From Klebsiella aerogenes KCTC 2190 (GTDB taxonomy: Bacteria; Pseudomonadota; Gammaproteobacteria; Enterobacterales; Enterobacteriaceae): a DNA stretch of 64,000 bases. Location of the stretch: positions 2,666,001-2,730,000 of the forward strand of contig NC_015663.1 in assembly GCF_000215745.1 (NCBI RefSeq). Reading direction: 5' to 3'. Numbering within the stretch: position 1 is the stretch's first letter; each line of letters begins with the position of its first letter. Below the pieces are notes generated by a model, which was not told the DNA's origin, did not search any database, and saw nothing but the letters and a program-made list of their open reading frames with translations. The translations under genes and the position numbers were made by a program. This document shows positions 10,504-21,330 of the stretch, piece by piece.

Positions 10504-11049
10504 ATGGCGCAACAGAAATCAGTGACGCTGGTCATCAGTCATCATCTCGATCCACAAAACGGCCAGCGGTATGAAGCATGGTTGGGCAAAATCATGCCGG
10601 TTGCGGCGGAGTTTCCCGGCCATCTTGGCGCCAACGTGATCCGTCCGGCGGCCGGGCAAAATCTCTGGAGCGTGATAATTCGCTTCGACACCATTGAACA
10701 TCTCTACGCCTGGACGCAGTCGGAAACCCGTCGTGAATTAGTCGCGGAAATCGCGCCGTTTCTCAATGATGGCGATCGTACCGAAATCCGCACCGAACCG
10801 GCGTTCTGGTTTACCCCGCCTGCGGCCAATATTCGCCAGCCGCTGCGCTGGAAACAGTTCCTGATAACCCTGCTGGTCATCTTCCCAAGTACCAACCTGG
10901 TACCATGGCTGACCGGCATGGCGCTACCGGAGTTACGGGGAAGCTTGTTACTGCATCTGATTAACGATGCCCTGGTGGTCGCGTTGGTGGTCTGGTTGTG
11001 GATGCCTATCGTGACCCGTCTGTTTGCCGGTTGGTTGAAAAAAAACTAG
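10504..11049 (+). CDS. ABM-domain protein with C-terminal membrane anchor
   Basis: 181-residue protein. Residues about 5-95 look like an antibiotic biosynthesis monooxygenase (ABM, ferredoxin-like) domain, with the pattern YEAWLGKIMPVAAEFPGHLG then a strand and IEHLYAWTQSE. Residues about 115-175 hold two hydrophobic segments ending in a Lys-rich tail, so it is probably a membrane protein. Similar two-part proteins are annotated as putative monooxygenases, but no catalytic residue can be pointed to. Its position between hydrolase and amidohydrolase genes suggests a shared cassette. Confidence 0.75.
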   Translation: MAQQKSVTLVISHHLDPQNGQRYEAWLGKIMPVAAEFPGHLGANVIRPAAGQNLWSVIIRFDTIEHLYAWTQSETRRELVAEIAPFLNDGDRTEIRTEPAFWFTPPAANIRQPLRWKQFLITLLVIFPSTNLVPWLTGMALPELRGSLLLHLINDALVVALVVWLWMPIVTRLFAGWLKKN

Positions 11050-11074
11050 CTCAACCAGCTTAAAGGAGTGCGTT

Positions 11075-12943
11075 ATGTCGCAAACTGCCACACTGATTCT
11101 GACCCACGGTCAGATTCATACACTCGACCGCGCGAACCCACTGGCGGAAGCCGTGGCCATCGCCGATGGAAAAATTCTCGCGACCGGAAGCCACGATCGA
11201 ATCATGACGTTCGCCGCCGAGGGGACGCAAATTGTCGATCTTAAAGGCCATACGGTGATCCCAGGTCTTAACGACTCCCACCTGCACCTGATTCGTGGCG
11301 GCCTGAACTATAACCTCGAGCTGCGCTGGGAAGGCGTGCCATCGCTGGCGGATGCGCTGCGTATGCTAAAAGATCAGGCCGATCGCACGCCGTCGCCGCA
11401 GTGGGTGAGGGTGGTCGGCGGCTGGAGCGAATTCCAGTTTGCCGAACGCCGCATGCCGACGCTGGAAGAGCTGAATGAAGCGGCGCCTGACACGCCGGTA
11501 TTCGTGCTGCATCTGTACGATCGCGCGCTGCTTAACCGCGCGGCGCTGAAAGCCGTTGGCTATACCAAAGAGACGCCGGACCCGGCGGGCGGCGAGATCG
11601 TTCGCGATAACAACGGCAACCCGACCGGAATGCTGATCGCCAAACCTAATGCCATGATCCTGTATGCGACGCTGGCCAAAGGACCGAAGCTGCCGCTTGA
11701 GCTGCAGGTCAACTCCACGCGCCAGTTTATGCGCGAACTGAACCGTTTAGGATTAACCAGCGCCATCGATGCCGGCGGTGGTTTCCAGAACTACCCGGAA
11801 GATTACGAAATTATCGAGCAACTGCACGCCAAAGAGCAGATGACCGTTCGTATCGCCTATAACCTCTTTACCCAGCGGCCCAAGCAGGAGCTGGACGATT
11901 TCGAGCGCTGGACCGATATGCTGAAGCCGGGGCAGGGCACCGATTTCTATCGTGCCAACGGCGCTGGTGAAATGCTGGTCTTCTCGGCGGCGGATTTTGA
12001 AGATTTCCTGCAGCCGCGGCCGGATCTGCCGCAAGGCATGGAAGATGAGCTGGAGCGGGTGGTGCGTCATCTGGTGGAACACCGCTGGCCTTTCCGTCTG
12101 CATGCCACCTACGATGAGTCGATTAGCCGAATGCTGGATGTGTTCGAAAAGGTGAACCGCGATATTCCGTTTAACGGCCTGCACTGGTTCTTCGATCACG
12201 CCGAGACCATCACCGAACGTAATATTGAACGCGTGAAGGCGCTAGGCGGCGGTATCGCGGTGCAGCACCGGATGGCTTTCCAGGGCGAGTATTTCGTCGA
12301 TCGCTACGGCAAAGAGGCGGTGAAACATACGCCGCCGGTGGCGAAAATGCTGGAACTGGACGTACCGGTAGGCTTGGGTACCGATGCGACCCGCGTCGCC
12401 AGTTATAACCCGTGGACCGCGCTGTACTGGCTGGTTTCCGGACGTACCGTCGGCGGCATGGCGATGTACGACGATAACAACCGTTTGCCGCGCGACGTCG
12501 CCCTTGAGCTATGGACCGCCGGTAGCGCATGGTTCTCCAGCGAGCAGGGTAAAAAAGGACGCATTGAGAAAGGGCAACTGGCTGACCTGGTGGTGCTGTC
12601 AAAAGACTACTTCAGCGTTGCGGAAGAGGAAATTAAAGGTATTGAGTCGGTATTGACCGTCGTTGATGGCAAGGTGGTGTACGCGGCCGGCCATTTCTCG
12701 CCGCTGGCGCCGCCGCCAATTCCGGTATTGCCGGAGTGGTCGCCGGTGGTAAAAGTGCCAGGGCATTATCGCTCGGCGCCGCCTGCGGCCGCGAAGATTG
12801 GCGCGGTGGTGCAGATGCACCAGTGCTGCGGCAGCTGCGGCGTGCACGGACATCAGCATGATATTGCGCGCAAGTCGTCGATTCCGGTGGCGGATGAGCA
12901 GGCTTTCTGGGGCGTATTAGGCTGTTCTTGCTTCGCGTTCTGA
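11075..12943 (+). CDS. Amidohydrolase (YtcJ/Amidohydro_3 type) with Cys/His-rich tail
   Basis: 622-residue metal-dependent amidohydrolase. An N-terminal beta domain is followed by the barrel with HxH in NDSHLHL, a later His in RLHATYDES, another in FFDHAET, and the catalytic Asp region GLGTDATRVASYNPW. The end returns to the beta domain (KGRIEKGQLADLVVLSKDY). Beyond the usual family end is a tail with a CCGSCGVHGHQHD cluster and a final GCSCF, which could bind a metal. The substrate is unknown. It follows the ABM gene by 25 bp with a good AAAGGAG ribosome site. Confidence 0.88.
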   Translation: MSQTATLILTHGQIHTLDRANPLAEAVAIADGKILATGSHDRIMTFAAEGTQIVDLKGHTVIPGLNDSHLHLIRGGLNYNLELRWEGVPSLADALRMLKDQADRTPSPQWVRVVGGWSEFQFAERRMPTLEELNEAAPDTPVFVLHLYDRALLNRAALKAVGYTKETPDPAGGEIVRDNNGNPTGMLIAKPNAMILYATLAKGPKLPLELQVNSTRQFMRELNRLGLTSAIDAGGGFQNYPEDYEIIEQLHAKEQMTVRIAYNLFTQRPKQELDDFERWTDMLKPGQGTDFYRANGAGEMLVFSAADFEDFLQPRPDLPQGMEDELERVVRHLVEHRWPFRLHATYDESISRMLDVFEKVNRDIPFNGLHWFFDHAETITERNIERVKALGGGIAVQHRMAFQGEYFVDRYGKEAVKHTPPVAKMLELDVPVGLGTDATRVASYNPWTALYWLVSGRTVGGMAMYDDNNRLPRDVALELWTAGSAWFSSEQGKKGRIEKGQLADLVVLSKDYFSVAEEEIKGIESVLTVVDGKVVYAAGHFSPLAPPPIPVLPEWSPVVKVPGHYRSAPPAAAKIGAVVQMHQCCGSCGVHGHQHDIARKSSIPVADEQAFWGVLGCSCFAF

Positions 12944-12950
12944 TACTTTT

Positions 12951-12976
12951 GCCCGGTGGCGCTGCGCTTATCGGGC
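12951..12976. repeat. REP-like palindrome
   Basis: GCCCGGTGGCG and its near complement ending TATCGGGC form an imperfect GC-rich palindrome typical of enterobacterial REP/BIME units. It lies just after the amidohydrolase stop. Confidence 0.65.
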
Positions 12977-12999
12977 TCACAGCGAATATAACAGGCACA

Positions 13000-13027
13000 A
13001 AAAAGGCTCGCATTTGCGAGCCTTTTT
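13000..13027. terminator. Bidirectional terminator between amidohydrolase and peroxiredoxin genes
   Basis: GGCTCGCA at 13005-13012 and TGCGAGCC at 13015-13022 form a perfect stem, with an A-run on the left and a T-run on the right. It can therefore stop transcription from both convergent genes. Confidence 0.9.
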
Positions 13028-13045
13028 ATGGAAACGTCTAGCCGA

Positions 13046-13648
13046 TTACAGGCTGGATACGTTTTCGGTCAGGTATTTAGCTACGCCTTCCGGAGAAGCG
13101 GCCATACCTTCTTTTCCTTTTTCCCACTGAGCCGGGCAAACTTCACCGTGCTCTTCGTGGAACTGCAGCGCGTCAACCATACGCAGCATTTCGTCGATGT
13201 TACGGCCCAGCGGCAGGTCGTTAACAACCTGGTGGCGAACGATGCCGTTAGCGTCGATCAGGAAGGAACCACGCAGCGCAACGCCTTCGTCCGGATGCTC
13301 GATGCCGTAAGCTTTCTGAATTTCACGTTTGATGTCGGCAACCATCGCGTATTTAACCGGGCCAATACCGCCCTGGTCTACCGGGGTGTTACGCCATGCG
13401 TTGTGAACGAACTCGGAGTCAAAGGAAACGCCAACCACTTCTACGCCGCGTTTCTGGAATTCTTCGTAGCGCTTGTCGAAAGCGATCAGTTCAGACGGGC
13501 AAACGAAAGTGAAGTCCATTGGCCAGAAGAACAGGACGGTAGCTTTACCGTTGGTGTGCTGTTTGAAGTTGAATTTCTCAACGATTTCGCCGTTACCTAA
13601 TACTGCTGCAGCGGTAAAGTCCGGAGCCTGACGAGTAACCAGAACCAT
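13046..13648 (-). CDS. tsaA: Typical 2-Cys peroxiredoxin (TsaA/AhpC family)
   Basis: 200-residue thiol peroxidase reducing hydrogen peroxide and organic peroxides. The peroxidatic Cys is in DFTFVCPSE (about residue 50) and the resolving Cys in GEVCPAQW (about residue 170), with the downstream Arg in the ALRGSFLID region. A gene of this type sits between malZ and acpH in Salmonella (tsaA), and I use that symbol on that basis. It differs from canonical AhpC of the ahpCF operon; no ahpF is adjacent. A good AGGAGAAT ribosome site precedes the ATG. Confidence 0.88.
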   Translation of the reverse strand: MVLVTRQAPDFTAAAVLGNGEIVEKFNFKQHTNGKATVLFFWPMDFTFVCPSELIAFDKRYEEFQKRGVEVVGVSFDSEFVHNAWRNTPVDQGGIGPVKYAMVADIKREIQKAYGIEHPDEGVALRGSFLIDANGIVRHQVVNDLPLGRNIDEMLRMVDALQFHEEHGEVCPAQWEKGKEGMAASPEGVAKYLTENVSSL

Positions 13649-13816
13649 ATGATTCTCCTGTTATTACTAAGGTTAATTGGAACGCAACGCGGGCCAGTAT
13701 AGGCAGAGGCGGGCAGGAACTCAATGCGGCGCTGACAATCGATGAGATAGGTTTTGCCTATTGATAATTATTCAATAGCGCTTTCAGAATAATCGTTTTG
13801 TGAGAAAGCGCAAGGT

Positions 13817-14398
13817 TTACAGCGTTCTCTTTTTCGCCTGCTCCATCATTCGCGGATAAAAACGCCAGAATTGCTGCTCCAGCTGCCCATAGTGGTTATC
13901 AAGGTCGTACCATGAATCACGCAGCGCATCGAGGCGCGGGCGGCGACTGGCCATACCGTTCAGGACGCGCTGAATGAATTCCATATCCTGATAACGTTCC
14001 AGCCAGCGTTCGGACCACATATATTCGTTGAGATTAACAAAGCGCGGCGGCGAATCCGGCAGAATTTGCGCTACCTGCGCGTGGGCGTAACGCACAAACT
14101 CGTTTAGCGGCAGATCCGGCGACAGCTGCGCCCAGTGATGCGACAGGAAATGATCCCACATGACGTCGAGGGAAATTGGCGCGACGCGGCGGGTCTCGGG
14201 GCGAAACCATTCGCGCGCCGTTTTAACTTCCGCCAGATTGTCGGTCATTACATCTATACGCCGATGCATATAAATGCCGTCAACCACATCCGCAGGATAC
14301 TCGCCCTGCGGGTTACCGCGGACAAAATCGGCCAGCAGGTTGCCCGGCAGCGAGCTATCCGCAAGATGGGCGAGATGTAAATGCGCGAGAAAATTCAT
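13817..14398 (-). CDS. acpH: ACP phosphodiesterase AcpH
   Basis: 193-residue cytoplasmic hydrolase that removes the 4'-phosphopantetheine arm from holo-acyl carrier protein. It has the characteristic start [20 protein letters not shown] followed by the LLADFVRG metal-binding segment, an HD-like fold family. The length is normal. It is divergent from queA, as in K-12. Confidence 0.93.
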   Translation of the reverse strand: MNFLAHLHLAHLADSSLPGNLLADFVRGNPQGEYPADVVDGIYMHRRIDVMTDNLAEVKTAREWFRPETRRVAPISLDVMWDHFLSHHWAQLSPDLPLNEFVRYAHAQVAQILPDSPPRFVNLNEYMWSERWLERYQDMEFIQRVLNGMASRRPRLDALRDSWYDLDNHYGQLEQQFWRFYPRMMEQAKKRTL

Positions 14399-14548
14399 AT
14401 CGACTTCAATCCTTCACACGGTCATGCCGTTCTTGCTGGTTAATCATGGTATTCCGCTATTATATCCAGCGTTGAATAGGGTAACGGTTGCAGGAAGACC
14501 CGCCCGGCACTAGACTACCCGCCTCTTTATTTAGTCTGAGTCATCGTC

Positions 14549-15613
14549 ATGCGCGTTACCGATTTTTCCTTTGAATTACCTGAATCCCTGATTGCTCACT
14601 ATCCGCAGCCGGAGCGCAGTAGCTGCCGCTTGCTGTCGCTGGACGGGCCGACGGGCGCGCTGACGCACGGTACTTTCACCGATCTGCTCGATAAGCTCAA
14701 CCCTGGCGATCTGCTGGTCTTTAACAACACCCGGGTGATCCCGGCGCGTCTGTTTGGCCGTAAAGCCAGCGGCGGCAAGATTGAAGTGCTGGTCGAGCGA
14801 ATGCTGGATGATAAACGTATTCTGGCACATATTCGCGCCTCTAAAGCGCCGAAGCCGGGGGCGGAGCTGCTGTTAGGCGATGACGAAAGCATTAACGCCA
14901 CAATGCTGGCGCGCCACGGCGCACTGTTTGAAGTTGAGTTCAACGATGAGCGCCCGGTGCTCGATATTCTGAACAGCATCGGTCATATGCCGCTGCCGCC
15001 GTATATCGACCGCCCGGACGAACACGCCGATCGCGAGCTGTACCAGACAGTTTACGGCACCAAGCCGGGCGCGGTCGCCGCGCCGACCGCCGGCTTGCAT
15101 TTTGACGACCCGCTGCTGGAAAAACTGCGCGCTAAAGGCATTGAGATGGCGTTTGTGACGCTGCACGTTGGCGCGGGGACCTTCCAGCCGGTGCGAGTCG
15201 ACAGCATCGAAGAGCACATCATGCACTCAGAATATGCGGAGGTGCCGCAGGATGTGGTTGATGCGGTTCTGGCGGCGAAAGCGCGCGGTAACCGCGTCAT
15301 CGCCGTCGGCACCACTTCCGTGCGTTCGCTGGAAAGCGCGGCGCAGGCGGCTAAAAATGGCCTGATTGAGCCGTTCTTTGCCGATACGCAGATCTTTATC
15401 TATCCGGGATATCAGTACAAAGTCATCGATGCGCTGGTGACTAACTTCCATCTCCCTGAATCCACACTGATTATGTTGGTCTCCGCTTTCGCTGGCTATC
15501 AGCACACCATGAACGCCTATAAGGCTGCGGTAGAACAAAAATATCGCTTTTTTAGCTACGGGGACGCGATGTTTATCACGTACAATCCGCAGGCTATTTC
15601 TGAGCGTCCCTAA
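14549..15613 (+). CDS. queA: tRNA preQ1(34) S-adenosylmethionine ribosyltransferase-isomerase QueA
   Basis: Transfers the ribosyl moiety of SAM to preQ1 in tRNA to give epoxyqueuosine. 354 residues, the family length. Recognised by the N-terminus ([16 protein letters not shown]), [16 protein letters not shown], and the conserved [19 protein letters not shown] and [13 protein letters not shown] blocks. It forms the queuosine/secretion gene string queA-tgt-yajC-secDF. A weak hairpin lies before tgt. Confidence 0.97.
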   Translation: MRVTDFSFELPESLIAHYPQPERSSCRLLSLDGPTGALTHGTFTDLLDKLNPGDLLVFNNTRVIPARLFGRKASGGKIEVLVERMLDDKRILAHIRASKAPKPGAELLLGDDESINATMLARHGALFEVEFNDERPVLDILNSIGHMPLPPYIDRPDEHADRELYQTVYGTKPGAVAAPTAGLHFDDPLLEKLRAKGIEMAFVTLHVGAGTFQPVRVDSIEEHIMHSEYAEVPQDVVDAVLAAKARGNRVIAVGTTSVRSLESAAQAAKNGLIEPFFADTQIFIYPGYQYKVIDALVTNFHLPESTLIMLVSAFAGYQHTMNAYKAAVEQKYRFFSYGDAMFITYNPQAISERP

Positions 15614-15636
15614 AAAGGCCGGCACGCCGGCTTTCT
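15614..15636 (+). terminator. Short hairpin between queA and tgt
   Basis: AAAG and CCGG segments at 15614-15622 pair with CCGG and CTTT at 15627-15634, with a single bulge, just after the queA stop. The stem is short and the T-run minimal, so it may only attenuate. Confidence 0.4.
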
Positions 15637-15688
15637 GACGCCTTGACGCATTTTTTAGCTACGGAATCATTCCGTGGCGAGTATTTAA

Positions 15689-16849
<1,161 letters not shown>

Positions 16850-16871
16850 TTTTAATAATGAGGGAATTTCA

Positions 16872-17204
16872 ATGAGCTTTTTTATTTCTGATGCGGTAGC
16901 AGCAACCGGCGCGCCGGCGCAGGGCAGCCCAATGTCTCTGATTCTGATGCTGGTGGTGTTCGGTCTGATTTTTTACTTCATGATCCTGCGCCCACAGCAG
17001 AAACGTACTAAAGAGCACAAGAATCTGATGAACTCCATCGCCAAAGGTGATGAAGTCCTGACTAACGGCGGTCTGGTTGGTCGCGTGACTAAAGTCGCGG
17101 AAAACGGCTACATCGCTATCGCGCTGAACGATACCACCGAAGTGGTTATCAAACGTGACTTCGTAGCTGCCGTTCTGCCGAAAGGCACCATGAAGGCGCT
17201 GTAA
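16872..17204 (+). CDS. yajC: Sec translocase accessory subunit YajC
   Basis: Small single-span inner-membrane protein of the SecDF-YajC complex. The ATG at 16872 gives [11 protein letters not shown] and has a GAGGGA ribosome site. An in-frame ATG at 16842 inside tgt would add ten unlike residues and is rejected. One membrane helix (about residues 20-40, [17 protein letters not shown]) is followed by the conserved [10 protein letters not shown] stretch. It is followed by secD 26 bp downstream. Confidence 0.95.
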   Translation: MSFFISDAVAATGAPAQGSPMSLILMLVVFGLIFYFMILRPQQKRTKEHKNLMNSIAKGDEVLTNGGLVGRVTKVAENGYIAIALNDTTEVVIKRDFVAAVLPKGTMKAL

Positions 17205-17230
17205 TTACCATTTTCCCTAAGGGAACTGCC

Positions 17231-19078
17231 GTGTTAAACCGTTATCCTTTGTGGAAGTACGTGATGCTGGTCGTCGTGATTATCGTCGGCCTGATTTACG
17301 CGCTTCCCAACCTGTATGGTGAGGATCCGGCTGTTCAAATCACTGGCGCGCGCGGCGTCGCCGCCAGTGAGCAAACGCTGATCCAGGTCCAGAAAACTTT
17401 ACAAGAAGAAAAAATCACCGCGAAGTCTGTGGCACTGGAAGAGGGCGCAATTCTTGCGCGCTTCGACACCACCGACACTCAGCTGCGAGCGCGTGAAGCG
17501 CTGGTTAACCTGCTGGGTGACAAATACGTCGTGGCGCTAAACCTTGCTCCTGCTACCCCGCGCTGGCTGGCGGCGATGTATGCCGAGCCGATGAAGCTGG
17601 GTCTTGACCTACGCGGCGGCGTGCACTTCCTGATGGAAGTAGACATGGACACCGCATTAGGCAAACTGCAGGAACAAAACATCGATAGCCTGCGCAGCGA
17701 GCTGCGTGACAAAGGCATTCCTTACTCCACCGTGCGTAAGGAAGACAACTACGGTCTGAGCATCGTCTTCCGCGACAGCGCGGCGCGCGACCAGGCTATC
17801 TCTTATCTCAGCCCGCGCCATCGCGATCTGGTTATTTCAAGCCAGGGTAACAATGCGCTGAAAGCGGTGATGACCGACGAACGTCTGAAAGAAGCCCGTG
17901 AATACGCCGTTCAGCAGAACATCAACATTCTGCGTAACCGTGTAAACCAGCTCGGCGTGGCCGAACCGCTGGTGCAGCGTCAGGGTTCCGACCGTATCGT
18001 GGTTGAACTGCCGGGTATCCAGGATACCGCGCGTGCGAAGGAAATCCTTGGCGCGACCGCGACGCTGGAATTCCGTCTGGTGAACACCAACGTCGATCAG
18101 TCCGCAGCCGCTTCTGGCCGCGTACCGGGCGATTCGGAAGTGAAAGATACCCGTGAAGGCCGTCCGGTGGTGCTGTATAAGCGCGTGATCCTGACCGGCG
18201 ACCATATCACTGACTCCACTTCCAGCATGGACGAGTACAACCAGCCGCAGGTTAACATCTCGCTCGATAGCGCGGGTGGCAACATCATGTCTAACTTCAC
18301 CAAGGACAATATCGGTAAACCGATGGCGACCCTGTTCGTGGAGTACAAAGACAGCGGTAAGAAAGATGCCAACGGTCGCGCTATCCTTGCGAAAGAGGAA
18401 GAGGTGATTAACATCGCCAATATCCAGTCTCGCCTTGGCAATAGCTTCCGTATCACCGGTATCAGCAACCCGACCGAAGCGCGTCAGCTTTCTCTGCTGC
18501 TGCGTGCGGGCGCCCTGATTGCGCCGATTCAGATCGTTGAAGAGCGTACTATCGGCCCAACTCTGGGTATGCAGAACATCAAGCAGGGCCTGGAAGCGTG
18601 TCTGGCCGGTCTGGTGGTCTCTATCCTGTTCATGATCTTCTTCTATAAGAAGTTCGGCCTGATTGCGACTTCCGCGCTGATTGCTAACCTGGTGCTGATT
18701 GTCGGCATTATGTCCCTGATTCCTGGGGCAACGCTGACCATGCCGGGTATCGCGGGTATCGTCTTAACCCTTGCGGTGGCGGTCGATGCTAACGTACTGA
18801 TTAACGAGCGTATCAAAGAAGAGCTGAGCAACGGACGTACCGTTCAGCAGGCGATTGACGAAGGTTATAAGGGCGCATTTAGCTCTATCTTCGACGCCAA
18901 CGTGACGACGCTAATTAAGGTTATCATCCTGTACGCGGTCGGTACCGGTGCCATTAAAGGGTTTGCGATTACTACCGGTATCGGTATCGCGACCTCAATG
19001 TTTACCGCTATCGTCGGCACCCGTGCCATCGTGAACCTGCTGTACGGCGGCAAGCGCGTGAAAAAGCTGTCTATCTGA
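17231..19078 (+). CDS. secD: Protein translocase subunit SecD
   Basis: RND-like inner-membrane subunit that uses the proton gradient to pull preproteins through SecYEG. GTG start at 17231; 615 residues, the E. coli length. One N-terminal membrane helix and a large periplasmic P1 domain precede five C-terminal helices. The signature [16 protein letters not shown] and the functional Asp region [14 protein letters not shown] are present. Confidence 0.97.
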   Translation: MLNRYPLWKYVMLVVVIIVGLIYALPNLYGEDPAVQITGARGVAASEQTLIQVQKTLQEEKITAKSVALEEGAILARFDTTDTQLRAREALVNLLGDKYVVALNLAPATPRWLAAMYAEPMKLGLDLRGGVHFLMEVDMDTALGKLQEQNIDSLRSELRDKGIPYSTVRKEDNYGLSIVFRDSAARDQAISYLSPRHRDLVISSQGNNALKAVMTDERLKEAREYAVQQNINILRNRVNQLGVAEPLVQRQGSDRIVVELPGIQDTARAKEILGATATLEFRLVNTNVDQSAAASGRVPGDSEVKDTREGRPVVLYKRVILTGDHITDSTSSMDEYNQPQVNISLDSAGGNIMSNFTKDNIGKPMATLFVEYKDSGKKDANGRAILAKEEEVINIANIQSRLGNSFRITGISNPTEARQLSLLLRAGALIAPIQIVEERTIGPTLGMQNIKQGLEACLAGLVVSILFMIFFYKKFGLIATSALIANLVLIVGIMSLIPGATLTMPGIAGIVLTLAVAVDANVLINERIKEELSNGRTVQQAIDEGYKGAFSSIFDANVTTLIKVIILYAVGTGAIKGFAITTGIGIATSMFTAIVGTRAIVNLLYGGKRVKKLSI

Positions 19079-19088
19079 GGAGTGCGTT

Positions 19089-20060
19089 GTGGCACAGGAA
19101 TATACTGTTGAACAATTGAACCACGGCCGTAAAGTCTGGGACTTTATGCGCTGGGACTACTGGGCCTTCGGCATTTCAGGTTTTCTGCTGATTGTGTCGA
19201 TCGCCATCATCGGCGTCCGCGGGTTTAACTGGGGTCTCGATTTCACCGGCGGTACGGTGATTGAAATTACCCTCGAAAAACCGGTTGATATGGACCAGCT
19301 GCGCGATTCGCTGCAGAAAGCAGGCTTTGAGGAGCCGCAGTTGCAGAACTTCGGCAGCAGCCGCGACATCATGGTGCGTATGCCGCCGGTACACGATGCC
19401 AACGGCAGCCAGGAGCTGGGCAGCAAAGTCGTTAACGTGATTAACGAATCGACCAGCCAAAGCGCGACGGTGAAACGTATTGAGTTCGTTGGCCCGAGCG
19501 TGGGCGCGGACCTTGCGCAAACCGGCGCTCTGGCGCTGATTGCGGCGCTGGTGTGTATCCTTATCTATGTCGGCTTCCGCTTTGAATGGCGACTGGCGGC
19601 AGGGGTCGTTATTGCACTGGCGCACGACGTGGTGATTACCATGGGCGTACTGTCGTTGTTCCACATCGAGATTGACCTGACCATCGTCGCATCACTGATG
19701 TCGGTAATTGGTTACTCGTTGAACGATAGTATCGTGGTGTCGGACCGTATCCGTGAAAACTTCCGTAAGATCCGTCGCGGTACGCCGTACGAAATCTTTA
19801 ACGTGTCGTTGACCCAGACGCTGCACCGTACCTTGATCACCTCCGGTACCACCCTGATGGTGATCCTGATGCTGTTCCTCTTCGGCGGCCCGATTCTGGA
19901 AGGCTTCTCGCTGACCATGCTGATCGGTGTATCCATCGGTACGGCTTCTTCTATCTACGTCGCGTCCGCGCTGGCGTTGAAACTGGGCATGAAGCGCGAG
20001 CATCTGATCCAGCAGAAGGTCGAAAAAGAAGGGGCGGATCAGCCGTCCATTCTGCCGTAA
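19089..20060 (+). CDS. secF: Protein translocase subunit SecF
   Basis: Partner of SecD; six membrane segments and a short periplasmic domain in 323 residues. GTG start at 19089, 10 bp after the secD stop, with a GAGGAGTG ribosome site. Signatures: [14 protein letters not shown] and [17 protein letters not shown]. It is followed by a strong terminator. Confidence 0.97.
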   Translation: MAQEYTVEQLNHGRKVWDFMRWDYWAFGISGFLLIVSIAIIGVRGFNWGLDFTGGTVIEITLEKPVDMDQLRDSLQKAGFEEPQLQNFGSSRDIMVRMPPVHDANGSQELGSKVVNVINESTSQSATVKRIEFVGPSVGADLAQTGALALIAALVCILIYVGFRFEWRLAAGVVIALAHDVVITMGVLSLFHIEIDLTIVASLMSVIGYSLNDSIVVSDRIRENFRKIRRGTPYEIFNVSLTQTLHRTLITSGTTLMVILMLFLFGGPILEGFSLTMLIGVSIGTASSIYVASALALKLGMKREHLIQQKVEKEGADQPSILP

Positions 20061-20081
20061 TCGGTTCAGTTGAGATAAAGC

Positions 20082-20111
20082 AATCCCGGCCTTGTGGCCG
20101 GGATTTTTTTT
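20082..20111 (+). terminator. Rho-independent terminator after secF
   Basis: AATCCCGGCC at 20082-20091, loop TTGT, and GGCCGGGATT at 20096-20105 are followed by a T-run. It is a canonical terminator closing the yajC-secDF operon. Confidence 0.95.
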
Positions 20112-20194
20112 GCCCGCCAGAAACCTGCTGACAGTATGCTGTCAGGAGCCCTCTCGTACACTGCTTCTGAACTCACTAACGAGCAGGAGGAAGT

Positions 20195-20560
20195 ATGAAC
20201 AACGTGATTAACTGGTTTGAAATTCCGGTCGCTGATATGGATCGCGCCGTCGCGTTTTATGAGCCGGTAATGCAGGTGACGCTGCGTCGTGAAACCATGG
20301 ATTGTGCGGACCTGGCTGTCTTCCCGCATCAGGATCCGGCTCCCGGCGGCGCGTTGGCTAAATTTGACGGTATCGCGCCATCGCCGCAGGGCGCTATTAT
20401 TTATCTGCATACCGACAACCTGGCCGCCACGCTGGATCGTATCGCCTCGGCGGGAGGAGCGTGCGTATTTGGCCCGCTGGCGCTGCCGAATGATATTGGC
20501 ACCATCGCCCTGTTTACCGACAGCGAAGGTAACCGCGTAGGTTTGCATCAACCGGTTTAA
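20195..20560 (+). CDS. VOC-family (glyoxalase/bleomycin-resistance fold) protein
   Basis: 121-residue vicinal-oxygen-chelate protein with the paired beta-alpha-beta-beta-beta modules. The start NWFEIPVADMDRAVAFYEPV and the end GTIALFTDSEGNRVGLHQP are typical, including a C-terminal Glu and His that often bind metal. The enzymatic role is unknown. It lies 24 bp before a YafY-like regulator and probably shares a transcript. In K-12 this place is occupied by yajD. Confidence 0.85.
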   Translation: MNNVINWFEIPVADMDRAVAFYEPVMQVTLRRETMDCADLAVFPHQDPAPGGALAKFDGIAPSPQGAIIYLHTDNLAATLDRIASAGGACVFGPLALPNDIGTIALFTDSEGNRVGLHQPV

Positions 20561-20584
20561 CCTGACTATTTAGCGAAACGAGAA

Positions 20585-21274
20585 ATGACCCGACGCGCCG
20601 ACCGTTTATTTCAGATTGTACAGATCCTGCGCGGCAGGCGGCTAACCACCGCGGCGCTGCTGGCGGAGCGGTTGGGCGTGTCGGAGCGAACCGTCTATCG
20701 CGATATCCGCGACCTCTCGCTCTCCGGTGTACCGGTTGAGGGCGAGGCCGGGAGCGGTTATCGTCTGCTGGCGGGCTATGATCTGCCGCCGCTGATGCTG
20801 ACCAGCAAAGAATCCGAAGCGCTAATCGCCGCGATTCGACTACTGAAGACCTGGGGCGGAGATGCGCTTTCGCAGTCGTTGGAGTCAGCTCAGGAAAAAA
20901 TGCTGGCGATTTTGCCGGAAGACCGGCGGCGCAAAGCGGAGCAGACCCGGCTGTTTGCCCCTGACCTTGGCGCGCATCGTTATGCTAAAACCCATTTTGA
21001 CGTTATCCATCAGGCCGTATCCAATCAGCAGGTGTTGCAGCTTCACTATCAGGATGAATCTGGTCAGGTAACGCGGCGTGAAGTGCTGCCGCTGGGGCTA
21101 TTTTTCTGGGGGGAGCGTTGGCTGCTGGTGGCCTGGTGCGAACTGCGCAGTGATTATCGTAACTTTCGTCTCGATCGTTGTCTGGAGGTGAAGGTGATCG
21201 AACGTCGTTTCAGCGAGTGCGCCGACCGTTCACTGAGCGATTTCTTACGTAAGGTGAGATGTGGGGAGCGATAA
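20585..21274 (+). CDS. YafY-type HTH/WYL-domain transcriptional regulator
   Basis: 229-residue regulator. The N-terminal HTH (about residues 5-55) includes LAERLGVSERTVYRDIRDL. A WYL domain follows at about residues 135-205, with VLQLHYQDESGQ, EVLPLGLFFWGERWLLVAWC and the conserved Arg in YRNFRLDRC. The ligand is unknown. It is likely co-transcribed with the VOC gene and may regulate the pair. Confidence 0.87.
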   Translation: MTRRADRLFQIVQILRGRRLTTAALLAERLGVSERTVYRDIRDLSLSGVPVEGEAGSGYRLLAGYDLPPLMLTSKESEALIAAIRLLKTWGGDALSQSLESAQEKMLAILPEDRRRKAEQTRLFAPDLGAHRYAKTHFDVIHQAVSNQQVLQLHYQDESGQVTRREVLPLGLFFWGERWLLVAWCELRSDYRNFRLDRCLEVKVIERRFSECADRSLSDFLRKVRCGER

Positions 21275-21313
21275 AAAAACGCCCGGTAAGCGTAAAACGC
21301 GTCCCGGGCGCTG
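21273..21313 (-). terminator. Terminator of tsx
   Basis: CGCCCGG near 21281-21287 pairs with CCGGGCG near 21304-21311, enclosing a smaller GCGT/ACGC stem. Read on the reverse strand the hairpin is followed by seven T residues, placing it as the end of the tsx transcript. The run overlaps the last codons of the WYL gene. Confidence 0.8.
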
Positions 21314-21330
21314 TCTTGCTGTATCAGCAA

